The position numbers and the translations under genes are program-made. This document shows positions 48,763 through 60,806 of a stretch of 64,000 bases of DNA, one piece after another; the first letter of the stretch is position 1, and every line of letters begins with the position of its first letter. The notes below the pieces were generated by a model. That model made no database searches. It was not told where the DNA came from and saw nothing but the letters and a program-made list of their open reading frames with translations. The stretch is from Rebecca billardiae RCC1528 (taxonomy: Eukaryota > Haptophyta): the NCBI GenBank assembly GCA_965240325.2, contig OZ251232.1:1302001-1366000 (forward strand). Reading direction: 5' to 3'.

Positions 48763-49728
48763 CAAGATCGGTGCATAGCCGATGACAGTAGTATACTACT
48801 GTTTCCCACGCCCCCGCTGCTGCGAAGGCGGCGGGGGTGCGCTGCTGTCTGCTTGCCTCTGCGGGCGAGCAGCGCGCAGTTTACGCCGGGCATGTGGACC
48901 TGCCCACCCTTCATCTTCCAGTTCTTCCCTTATTCGGCTGGGGCTCGATCAGTCGACGCGGCGTCGCTCACAGCGCAGGCAGGTGTTTGGCGCGGAGCAG
49001 CCTGCACTCTCGCTAAGGTGGCTGGGAATTGGGATACGACATCTGACAGGTACGTGCAGCAGCAGCTGCAGCACCCTCCCCGTGTGCCCGCGCCCGTCAC
49101 CGTGTCAGTGTGGTGTCAGAGCGCGCTCTCGAGCGCGTGCCTCCGAGCGCGGGGCGGCCGCTTGCTGCAATGGCCGCCTCGATGAGGCCTGCGGAGTGCG
49201 GCAACGCGGCCCGCGGGCCCTCTGACCTGGCGCCGGCGGCCCCTGCGAACGTGCGGCGCCTGCGCCGGTCTGTTTAATTTGTGGCGGTGTCTTTGTGCGG
49301 TACGTGTTGGATGGCGTCAATCACGCCTTAACCAAGTGTGCACGGTAAAACATAGTAAAGCGTATGCCCAATGGGTCGCGACTGTCGCGATTTCGCGAGG
49401 ACGGCCGTCGTGCACTCGCCTGAGAGCGTGCGTCGCAGCATAGTCTCACGTGACACGCTCGAGCCCTCGGGTCTGGTCAGCACACGCGTCAGGCACATGT
49501 GCCGTGCTGGTCGAGTGGTCGGCGCCCGGCTCGCAAGCGCGCTGCGCAGCGGCAGCCAGCGGCAGCGGCTGCGTGCGGCAGAGCCCCGAGCCCGCACTGC
49601 GGTCATAGTGGCCAGCTGAAGCTCGCACAGGGCCAGGGAGGAGACGCGCTCGGGGCATGCGACAGCGCCGCTCGCCCACACGCCGTGGCGCCTCGCCCGA
49701 CGCAGCGCGAGCGCCGCGCACGCGCCGG
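48763..49728. other. Intergenic region, no gene seen
   Basis: Almost 1 kb. Frames on either strand are short or start from non-ATG codons. It likely holds the F-box gene promoter and the 3' UTR of the next minus-strand gene. Confidence 0.5.
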
Positions 49729-50515
49729 CTAGGACAGCACGGCGCCCTTGAGCGTCGCGTTCGCCGCCTCGAGCTTCCCCTGCGCGTACTTGAGCCCGCG
49801 CGCGTCCACCTTGCCTCCTGGCAGCAGCACCGGCAGCAGCTCGTAGCCGGACAGCCGGCCGGCGGCCGTGCGGTTGGCGAGCGACACGTAGTTCTCGCGC
49901 GCCCACACGCCGCCGCCCCGCTTCTCCAGCGTCTCGCCCAGGGCCGCGTTGTACGCCCACGAGAGCGGCGACCAGCAGCCGCCGATGCACGAGTGGATGG
50001 TCGCGACCTTGTTCGCCTCGTCAAAGGTGAACTGCACGCGGTAGCGCAGCAGCGCGAACTGCTTGATGATGTACCAGCCTGGCAGGTACTTGGGCGACGG
50101 CGCGGTCGCCGCGTACTTCCCGCGCGCGACCTCGCCCTCGAAGGCCGAGCCCGTCGCCTCCGCGGCGACCGTGACCGACTGCGGCGTGAAGTCAAGCCAG
50201 AAGGAGCGCGCCTCCTTGTCGTACGCGTACGCGTACGACATGTCCACCGTCATCGGCGGGTTGAGGCCCGAGAACGCATACACGCCCATGCACGGAATGG
50301 GCAGGTCCTTTCCCGGGCCTGGTGCGGGCGGCGCGGCAGGCGTGCGCGCGCGTGAGCGGCGACCACAGCGCAGGCGTACGCCGCCGCGCGCTGCGCGCAC
50401 CCTGCAGGCCCCACGACTTGATGTCGTTGAGTGATCGTGCCTGCAGTGGCACGAACAACGGGTAGATGAGGTACGCGACGAGCGTGGCCCCCAGGAACTG
50501 CTGCACGCGCTCCAT
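49729..50515 (-). CDS. Small membrane-anchored protein of unknown family, two exons, about 234 aa
   Basis: Exons inferred: 50515-50401 and 50318-49729 (donor CAGG/GTGCGC, acceptor ACCAG, phase 1, restoring Gly in LQGPGKDLPIP). Start at the ATG of MERVQQFLG. Residues 6-24 are hydrophobic (FLGATLVAYLIYPLFVPL) and may be a signal anchor. The second exon looks like a compact beta-rich domain: MGVYAFSG, MTVDMSYAYAYDKEARSFWLD, LPGWYIIKQFALLRYRVQFT and VATIHSCIGGCWSPLSW. The pattern resembles lipocalin or DUF-type beta barrels, but I cannot name it. Divergent from the lumen protein at 51041. Confidence 0.65.
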
Positions 50516-51040
50516 CGCTGCGCACGCGGAAACGAAGAGCGTGCGGCTCGTCGTGGCGACCAACCGCTCTTGCCGCGCAGTCTCGGCGATGCCGAATTAC
50601 GAGCGCTAAAATGCAAAACTCGAATAAACTTTCTCGCCTTCGAAAATCGATTTGATGGGGCAACGCAGCCGCTCTGCTGAAAGAAAACAGGCCGCGTCAC
50701 GCGTGCCACGAATGATTCATGCCGGGCGGTGCTGATTCGCAGGCCCGCAATCTGGCATCAACCATTTGGTTACGTCAATGGCCGATGAATATCACGCCCC
50801 TTGTCAATTCGTGTATCATCATCGGAATTCTCAACAGCAGGTACTTGGTGCGCGAAGTTTGTCGAAAAATCGAAATGAGCGCTGTCTGCGGTGAAAGCTG
50901 GATGATGATTGGTCTCGGAGGCTGCGGAGGCGGACTTTGGGTACGGGAAAATTAAGTTATTCGTGGGCGGATGTCCGGCCGACCACGCCCGCGCCCCGTG
51001 CGCAACAGCAAAACGCGCGCGTCGTTGGCCGATTGGCAAT
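50516..51040. other. Divergent intergenic region
   Basis: About 525 bp, AT-richer than its neighbours (50590-50660 and 50940-50960). Likely promoters for both flanking genes. Confidence 0.4.
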
Positions 51041-51601
51041 ATGCTCGGGCGGGCTCGTGCGCTCGCGCTCGCGGTGGCGCTCGCGATCGCGTCTGTGGAT
51101 GCACGCAAGCCGGTGAGTGGCAGCTCCACGGGCAGCTCGCGCATCAAGCCGCTGAACCGCCGCGGCTTGCTCGGCGCATTCCTCCCGGTCCTTGCGATGC
51201 GCCCGCTCGCGACGCTCGCGGTGTCGGAGTACTTGCCACCGGGCTCAGAGACGGAGGAGTTCAAGGCGCTCGACTCTCGCGCGACCGAGTTTGAGCGGAA
51301 GCAGCTCGCCTATCGCAAGGAGTGGCAGCAGCGCGTCGAGGCGCTCACCTCCTCGACGACGGACGAGCAGGTGCTCGCCGCGCTCGAAGGGCTGCGCCAG
51401 TCCTTCCGCAAGACTGGCGACGGCAACCTGCCCGAGGGCGTGAGCCGGGACGCGTTCCTCCGGACGGTCAGGCGCAAGCAGCGCGACATGGAGGCGGCGG
51501 GCCTGTGGGGCAAGGACGTGCGCCTCAGCGTCCTCGACCTGAAGACGTGCATCGACTCTGCGCGCGCCCCCAAGAGGATGGGCGAGGTCGCGTTTGGATG
51601 A
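51041..51601 (+). CDS. Predicted thylakoid-lumen protein with tripartite targeting, 186 aa
   Basis: Single exon starting at MLGRARALALAV. Residues 1-21 are an ER signal peptide ending VDA. Residues 22-39 are basic and Ser/Gly-rich without acids (transit-like). Residues 40-60 are NRRGLLGAFLPVLAM..., a twin-arginine plus hydrophobic core that would direct Tat transport into the thylakoid lumen. The mature part, about 120 residues, is helical and charged: EFERKQLAYRKEWQQRVEAL, VLAALEGLRQSFRKTG, FLRTVRRKQRDMEAAGLWG. It could be a four-helix bundle like PsbQ-type or Psb31-type photosystem II extrinsic proteins, but that is only a size and shape argument. Three-part targeting fits a secondary red plastid. 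Confidence 0.6.
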   Translation: MLGRARALALAVALAIASVDARKPVSGSSTGSSRIKPLNRRGLLGAFLPVLAMRPLATLAVSEYLPPGSETEEFKALDSRATEFERKQLAYRKEWQQRVEALTSSTTDEQVLAALEGLRQSFRKTGDGNLPEGVSRDAFLRTVRRKQRDMEAAGLWGKDVRLSVLDLKTCIDSARAPKRMGEVAFG

Positions 51602-52258
51602 GCAGCGCCGCGTCACGGCGGTGCGGCGCACCTGCGCACGCGCGCGGCGGTGTGGGCTCCCCTCGCCGTCTCGCCGCTGCTGCGCCGCCCACGAGCTGCG
51701 CCCTTAGGAACGCCTCCGTGGACGGCGTGGATAACGACGGCAGCCCCCCCCCGTCTCCCCGCTGTGCACAGCGAGGGAGGCAGTGGTGCCAGCAGCGATG
51801 GCCGTCTGCTGAGCTGAGTGGAGTGCGTGTGGGTGGCTCGTTCTCGCACCGGGCACTGGCTGGCGGATGGAGTGCACGATATGGTCCGTTGCGCACCGGC
51901 AACATCTGGATGGCCTGTGGGCGCCCGTCAACAGCGCACGGTCCGCTTCGCCTTCGGGGGCAAGCTGCCGGATGACTGGCAGCAGGCCGCCCGCGCGTGA
52001 CAAGCACTGAAGCAGCCCCGGACGTGAGCGGACTTGACCTTCAAGGGGACTGGTTCGCGGTGACATGTACATTGTACCTCGGATGAATCCGCCTGTAGCA
52101 GTAAGAATGACAGTACGTATAGGCTTAGCAACATTTTGATGTCAGCGGACTGTGATCCGGTAGTCACATCACACGGCATGATGTTCCGAGTGTGAAGAAA
52201 ATTAATCAGGAATAGTCCGCCCGCCGGACCCGGTCCGGGAGAAGCGACTGATCTCACA
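51602..52258. other. Intergenic region, no gene seen
   Basis: About 650 bp between two plus-strand genes, lower GC in the last 150 bp. No gene recognised. Confidence 0.55.
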
Positions 52259-53149
52259 ATGGCGGCCGCTCGCGCCCAGCGACTCACGGCGGCCGCGGCT
52301 CGGCGTGTGCTTGCAGCTGACGTCGAATGGCTCAGCGATGCGAGAAACCGGGCGCTCTTTGCACCGAAACAGCTCGAACCCCGACCCGAGGCGCCCCAGG
52401 GCGCCAGCTGGGCCAGCTATTGGCTCGCGCGAGGCTGGCGTGACGTGACCGAAGGGCTGCCCTGCCCACCGCTGGAGCGGCAGCTCTCGGCGATGCTGAC
52501 GTACCCAATGACGATCGCCCATGCGCTCACAGCGCATCGTCGGCGTCTCCTCCCTGTACGCGACGGGGCTGGCGACATGGTCATCCTTTGCGTGGGAGCG
52601 CGTGCTGAGGCCATGCTGCCCCCTTCGGTGTGGCAGGAGCTCTGCCATGCACACCCGGCACAGCGCTTCGCACTGCACATGGTGGGGCCTGGTGTGGGCG
52701 AGGCGCCGAGCTGGGCCGAGGGGGACATCTCCGTCACCTGCCATCGCGGCTTCTACCACGAGCTCGCCCGCGTGGACCCACCGGCAGGCCCGCCCTCTGA
52801 TGCCGATCTTGTTGTCTGCTTCAATCCAGGGTTCGCAGCGGCCGGGTGGGCAAGAGCGTGGGAGCCGACCGTGCGCGCACTGCTGAGCAGCCGCGCGCCC
52901 ATGGTGTGCACGGGCCTGGACGACCGAGACACCGAAGCGTGCCGCGGCTTCGTGCACGGAATCTGCGCTGAGATGCTCGGCCAAGCCAGCGTTCCGCGCC
53001 GCTCGACGATCAACCCGTTTGCGTCGCTGCGGCCGACGGTCTCGGATGACTCCAGCCCAGATTGCGCCGTCCTCTGGAGCAATCACAGCCTCTTCACTGT
53101 GCACCATGAGCGCGGGGCCGGCCCAGACGGCAGGGAAAGCTCCCTTTGA
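52259..53149 (+). CDS. MSS51 C-terminal-domain (zf-MYND17-like) protein without MYND finger, 296 aa
   Basis: Start at the ATG at 52259 (MAAARAQRL). The protein matches the conserved domain at the C-terminus of mitochondrial splicing suppressor 51 and of MYND-type zinc-finger proteins. It has LSAMLTYPMTIAHAL (about 76-90), then VILCVGARAEAML, FALHMVGPGVG, GFYHELA, and ADLVVCFNPGFAA. Later come WEPTVRALLSSRAPMVCTGLDD and INPFASL. The N-terminal MYND Cys/His cluster of full-length relatives is absent; the first 45 residues are basic/Ala-rich and might be a mitochondrial presequence. Yeast MSS51 regulates COX1 translation; function of the isolated domain is unknown. Family call by motif order. 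Confidence 0.75.
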   Translation: MAAARAQRLTAAAARRVLAADVEWLSDARNRALFAPKQLEPRPEAPQGASWASYWLARGWRDVTEGLPCPPLERQLSAMLTYPMTIAHALTAHRRRLLPVRDGAGDMVILCVGARAEAMLPPSVWQELCHAHPAQRFALHMVGPGVGEAPSWAEGDISVTCHRGFYHELARVDPPAGPPSDADLVVCFNPGFAAAGWARAWEPTVRALLSSRAPMVCTGLDDRDTEACRGFVHGICAEMLGQASVPRRSTINPFASLRPTVSDDSSPDCAVLWSNHSLFTVHHERGAGPDGRESSL

Positions 53150-56388
<3,239 letters not shown>

Positions 56389-56631
56389 TTAGTTCGCAAA
56401 CTGCGTCACCTCGAGCATCGTGCTGCCCTCGTCGTCATCCCAGTTCGGGTCGCGCGAGTCGAGAGCGACTGAGTACGTCTCCATCGTGTACTCGCTCCCG
56501 GGCGTGCCCCAGACGGTTTTCGAGCCCGCGCCGTTCTTCTTCACGTCTTTGCGGTGGCCCGTCGCCGTCGAGACGCGATCCTTGCGGCGGTCGTCCGGCC
56601 GGAGATGCGCCTTCTTGTAGTAGGCCTCCAT
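56389..56631 (-). CDS. 80-aa protein with the PDCD4-like KxGAGxKxVWGTPG...DPNWDDD motif
   Basis: Start at the ATG at 56631 (MEAYYKKAHLRPDDRRKDR). The first 30 residues are basic with many Lys/Arg. Residues 32-48 read KNGAGSKTVWGTPGSEY and residues 61-68 DPNWDDDE. This pair is characteristic of the linker between the basic N-terminus and first MA3 domain of PDCD4-type translation inhibitors. There is no MA3 domain here: the frame stops 12 residues later and nothing similar lies downstream before 56389. It may be a free-standing RNA-binding or eIF-binding peptide, or a truncated gene. It is divergent from, and 309 bp away from, the C10-family gene. Confidence 0.65.
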   Translation of the reverse strand: MEAYYKKAHLRPDDRRKDRVSTATGHRKDVKKNGAGSKTVWGTPGSEYTMETYSVALDSRDPNWDDDEGSTMLEVTQFAN

Positions 56632-56940
56632 GCTTCGCGGGCGAGGTCGGGCGGACGCTGGCCAGGGGCGGCGGCGGCGGCTTGGTGGTTGAGATGACTG
56701 GGTCAAGCCGTGAAGGGGCGCAAGCCGTCCACGCCGAAAGGGCGCCGGGTGGGCAACGGCGGGAGTAGAGCTGAGCAGAATCGAGGCGACGCGTGCGATT
56801 CCGTAGGCGAAACTCGCAGCGCGGCGCCTCATATGTATTGTGGTGCTGCTTGGAGACCCTTCACCAACGGGCGCGGTGAAGGTTTGCAGGCGACGAATCA
56901 CCGCGCACACGGACGCGATTCCAGACGCCACTCGCCAGCC
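56632..56940. promoter_or_regulatory. Divergent promoter interval (PDCD4-motif protein / C10 protein)
   Basis: A 309-bp gap between divergent ATG codons, so probably a bidirectional promoter. A minus-strand frame crosses part of it but its start is outside any ATG consensus. No defined element. Confidence 0.35.
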
Positions 56941-57397
56941 ATGGCTGCGCAGGCGCCACCGGTTCCGCAACTGACGCTGGAGCAGGCGAAAGGTGCGCAA
57001 AGCGCGTGTCGGCCCTGCCGTTAAGCCGGCTGGCCCCAGCGCGCCGTCACATCACCCCTCTTTGCGCACTCAGACGCGCGTCCTACACTTGCCCGCACAC
57101 ATCGCGAGCGTTCGCGCAGATGCCTTGCGCGCAGCCATCGCTGCCTTTGAGCTCCCAGAGAACATTCAGCGTATCAAGGACGCTGCCATGGCGGTGCCCG
57201 AGGAGCAGAGGGCGATGGCTGTGCTCCCGATCGTCCAGCAGATCCAGGCGGTGGTTCTCGCAAAGCATGGATTCGAAGGACCACAGGGAGTGTTCCAGGG
57301 CATCATGGCGATCCGCATGCACGCCGCCGATCCAGAGGTCGCGGAGGGGATCCAAAAGATCACGCAGGGGTTCATGGAGTACGTGAAAAATGCATGA
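56941..57397 (+). CDS. C10 (C12orf57) family small protein, two exons, 109 aa
   Basis: Exons inferred: 56941-56992 and 57120-57397. The donor is AAAG/GTGCGC, the acceptor TTCGCGCAG, phase 1, making Asp in LEQAKDALRAAIAAF. The order LTLEQAK, AIAAFELPENIQRIKDA, AVLPIVQQIQAVVLAKHGF and ADPEVAEGIQKI matches the conserved eukaryotic C10 protein, a small helical protein of unsettled biochemical role. Length (109 aa) is close to the animal form (about 126 aa), which has an extra Pro-rich tail. No signal peptide. Family assignment by motif order; function not inferred further. Confidence 0.8.
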
Positions 57398-57631
57398 ATG
57401 GCCCAAGTGGCGCGTCAGCAGGGCCGATCGCGAGTGCTGGTCACGCCGTCCTCGGACTCAGAACGGCGATTCACTGTCACGGACCTCGCGAGTCGCAGAC
57501 GGTGCCGCAGCGGATCGGATAACGGATTCGGAGCCGCCAGCGCCCCAGCCGTCTGCGCAGGCCTGTGCCTCGGACTCATCCGAGCTCCGTGGCCGAGTCT
57601 TCCGTACGACTATATACTACGACTGACACTA

Positions 57632-58155
57632 TACAGGCAATCGCGGGCAATAAGAAGTCAGAGATCTCACGCAGCTAGCCTCGGTTTGACTTAGCCGTTC
57701 GGTAGCCCGAGCGCCTACGGAGTCTCAGTTTCTTAGCTAGGTCCGCCCGCCGCGCAGGCGCGGGGGGCGCAGGGGGGCAGAGCCCCCCGCTGAGTCTTTA
57801 GGCCCGGCCGGCGAGGCCGACGAAAATTTTGGGCCTTTTTGGAGCAAATCTGGCATGATGTTGCATGGATGCTGCGGTGCACTGGCCAGGAGTCAGTCAT
57901 CAGGAGAAGTCGGGACTTGGCCTGTACTCGTAGTCGGGCCGCGCGCCGCGTCCCCGACGGGCCGACTGCGCCTCGCCGCCCTCGCCCCTCGGCGGACCAC
58001 TCGTCAGCCGGGACGACGTAGTCCCGGTTTCTTAGTGTGACTATGCGTATAGCGAACCAGCCAATCGCTAGCCTCAGTTTCTAGGCCAGATCCGCAGATA
58101 GCAAGCCCCAGTTTCTTAACGTGACAGCTCCTTATTGCCCGCGATTGCCTGTACT
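57632..58155 (+). mobile_element. Non-autonomous DNA transposon-like element, copy 1 (about 523 bp, TA-flanked, 21-22-bp terminal inverted repeats)
   Basis: Starts TACAGGCAATCGCGGGCAAT and ends with the reverse complement ATTGCCCGCGATTGCCTGTA. Both ends can be read as a TA target duplication plus a repeat beginning CAGG, as in Tc1/mariner-like elements. No transposase frame; the interior has a GC-rich hairpin-like segment near 57745-57795 (ggggggcagagcccccc). Its inverted twin follows at 58212. Confidence 0.78.
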
Positions 58156-58211
58156 ACAGGTCACATCATAGTGATTCTAAAGTCAGTAGACGTAGACTCA
58201 CGTAGAGTAAG

Positions 58212-58731
58212 AGTACAGGCAATCGCGGGCAATAAGGAGCTGTCACGTTAAGAAACTGGGGCTTGCTATCTGCGGATCTGGCCTAGAAACTGAGGCTAGC
58301 GATTGGCTGGTTCGCTATACGCATAGTCACACTAAGAAACCGGGACTACGTCGTCCCGGCTGACGAGTGGTCCGCCGAGGGGCGAGGGCGGCGAGGCGCA
58401 GTCGGCCCGTCGGGGACGCGGCGCGCGGCCCGACTACGAGTACAGGCCAAGTCCCGACTTCTCCTGATGACTGACTCCTGGCCAGTGCACCGCAGCATCC
58501 ATGCAACATCATGCCAGATTTGCTCCAAAAAGGCCCAAAATTTTCGTCGGCCTCGCCGGCCGGGCCTAAAGACTCAGCGGGGGGCTCTGCCCCCCTGCGC
58601 CCCCCGCGCCTGCGCGGCGGGCGGACCTAGCTAAGAAGCTGAGACTCCGTAGGCGCTCGGGCTACCGAACGGCTAAGAAACCGAGGCTAGCCGTGAGATC
58701 TCTGACTTCTTATTGCCCGCGATTGCCTGTA
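58212..58731 (-). mobile_element. Non-autonomous DNA transposon-like element, copy 2, inverted relative to copy 1
   Basis: Near-exact reverse complement of 57632-58155. Observed differences: a net 4 bases of indels in the outer part and at least one substitution near 58637. The two copies are separated by a 56-bp spacer, so the pair forms a 1.1 kb near-perfect palindrome. Same terminal repeats and TA edges. Confidence 0.78.
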
Positions 58732-59183
58732 GTCGTCGGATACTTTGTCAGACAGTTATATTATTGCTACGCCATACAGTACGCGGCCGATACTCATACC
58801 GGGCCGGCCTGTCACTGTCATCGGAGGCGGACCCCAACTCACCCCATACGCGACGCCTGACCGGAGTGACGGTTCACGGTAACGATATATATATATATAT
58901 AAATATATATAACGAACGAACTACGGGTCCGAACTAGACCTGGCACGGTTACGGATGAGAATTTACTTCGTCACAGTGAGCAGAGCTTTGGGAATCGGAA
59001 TTCGGGTCAGTCAGAGTCTCGCCACGCCGCCGCCGGCCGCGCCCACGGCGCCGGCCACCTCCGAAGACCGAATCCTCAGTGTGAGTCTGTGACCGAGTAC
59101 GCGGGCGGCAGCAGTCCGGTGCAACGCGAAGGATGCGCATGCCGCCGATTACCCCGCGGCGACGCAGGAAGAGTTGCCACGAC
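58732..59183. other. Intergenic region
   Basis: About 450 bp with a short TA run near 58883-58911. No gene recognised. Confidence 0.55.
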
Positions 59184-60420
59184 TCACGTCGCCCGGAAGT
59201 GCTCGTCGTCGATCGTCGCGAAGATGTGGCCCGAGTTGACGAGGCTGGCAATCCCCGCTTGCACGGCGTCGGCGCTCGGGGCACTCGTGTCCGGCCAGTG
59301 CGCGACAATCTGCGACTTGGACGTCCCGGCGACACCGTCGCCCTCGTCCTGAAAGCGGTTCACCACCTGGAGAACCTGTCCGTGCGGCGTGGCGGCAGAC
59401 AAGGCAGGGGCGCTCGGCCAATCAGCCAGGTTGGCGGTCAGCCGCGCAAGGTGCCGCCCAGTCTCAGCGCACATACATCACTGTGAGCGTGCGAGGGCAG
59501 CGGGCGCGGCGCGGGGCGAGGCGGGTGGTGGTGCAGCGGATCACCTTGCTCGCTGCCGCCACGACGACCGCGCCGCTCACGGGTGGCGCTCCGACCTCGG
59601 CTGCCTTGCGCTTCTCCCCCACGACGGGAGCGGCTGCAGGCGGCGGCGGCTGCGGCGGCTGCGGCTGCGGCTGCGGCTGCGGGACAGCGCCGGCCGGCGC
59701 AGCCCGCTGATCGGCCGCCGCGCTGCCGGCGGCGGCGGGTGGGCCGAGGACGGCGCCGCCCGCCGAGGGGGCAGACGCCGCGGCGGCCTCCGCCTTCGGC
59801 GCCTCGATGGTGACCACGCGTGTCTCCACGCCGGCGACGATCTCATACGGGCTCGACGTCGTGTTGTACTGGCGGTTCGCCTCCTTGATCCGGCCGTTCT
59901 CGACGTGCAGCAGCGCGCCCGCGAGGACGAGCGGCTCGAGGCGGGTGGCGTCGTCGTTGAACGCGACGACCTTCACCTGCGAGCCCTGCGCATCGTCCGA
60001 GAGCACGAAGGAGAAGACCTTGCCCGGGCCGCGCGCGCTGTTGAAGTCGCGCAGCTCCGCCTTCTGTGCGACGCGGGCGCGGACGGCCCAGCGGTTGATA
60101 TACGGATTGAGCGCCGAGATCTTCACGGGCTGGACGAGTGGGGCTGGGGCCGCGGCGCCCTTCGCGCCGCCGCCGAGGCCACGCGAGCCGAGCACGCGCT
60201 CCTGCGAGGCGCGGTCCAGCGAGCCCCAGCCAAAGTAGCTGCTCGGGTGGCCGCGCGTGTAGCAGCGCGCGTGGTGGTACTTGTCCACCATCTGCGTTCT
60301 GCTGCCGTGCCAGCCGCCACTCGCGTTGCGCACGGAGACCCTCACGTCGCCGCGGCTGATGGCCCCGCAGCACGTCTGGCACCGCGCGCGCCCGTTCGGC
60401 GAGACCTCGATCCCGGGCAT
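59184..60420 (-). CDS. PARP-type zinc finger - RPA70-type OB fold - RPA32-type winged helix fusion protein, two exons, 384 aa
   Basis: Exons inferred: 60420-59545 and 59462-59184 (donor AAG/GTGATC, acceptor GCTGAG, phase 0; intron 82 nt). Start at the first ATG (MPGIEVSPNG); the upstream frame has only TTG. Residues 4-78 are a PARP-type finger: C14-x2-C17, H50-x2-C53, GDVRVSV before it and GWGSLDRASQERVL after it, as in nick-sensing PARP1 or ligase III fingers. Residues 98-200 are an OB fold of RPA70 DBD-A type: ISALNPYINRWAVRARV, GPGKVFSFVLSDD, VVAFNDDATR and IKEANRQYNT. A Pro/Gln linker follows. Exon 2 ends in a winged helix like the RPA32 C-terminus: VQAGIASLVNSGHIFATIDD then EHFRAT. All three modules bind DNA or repair partners, so a single-strand-break or replication-stress factor is likely. 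The architecture is unusual. Confidence 0.85.
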
Positions 60421-60806
60421 GTTTGAAGCGGGCTCGTCCTGCCGCGGTGGTTCCTGAGCGACCAACCGCCGAGTCGGGACTCCGGTCGAGCTCGGGGAAA
60501 CCGGAACCTATCATACCAGTAATACGTGCTACTACGCCACTTACTCATACCTATCGCAATTCATCACCCGCATCAATTGCCGATTAATACGGTGCGGGTG
60601 CGGCGCGTGGGAAAATGGTCCGGTTGAGCAGTCCGGCTCGCTAAACTCGGCGGGTGATCAAAGTCGCGAGCTCGCCGCTCGCCCGGCCGCTGTGCCGCGC
60701 GAAAGGCGGTCAGGTAGCCGCAGCACGCGGCTTTGCCAGCGACCAGTGCGCGCGCCAGGCGCCGAACTCGGGAGCGCCTGCTAGAGCGCCGGCGGAGAGA
60801 GGGAGG
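60421..60806. promoter_or_regulatory. Divergent promoter interval (RPA-like fusion / RCC1 protein)
   Basis: A 386-bp gap between divergent start codons at 60420 and 60807. AT-richer at 60500-60600. No specific element recognised. Confidence 0.35.

Noticed and set aside
57839-58528. Two identical 60-aa frames (57839-58021 and 58346-58528)
   Set aside because: They are the same interior segment of the two inverted transposon-like copies, with no domain or start context.
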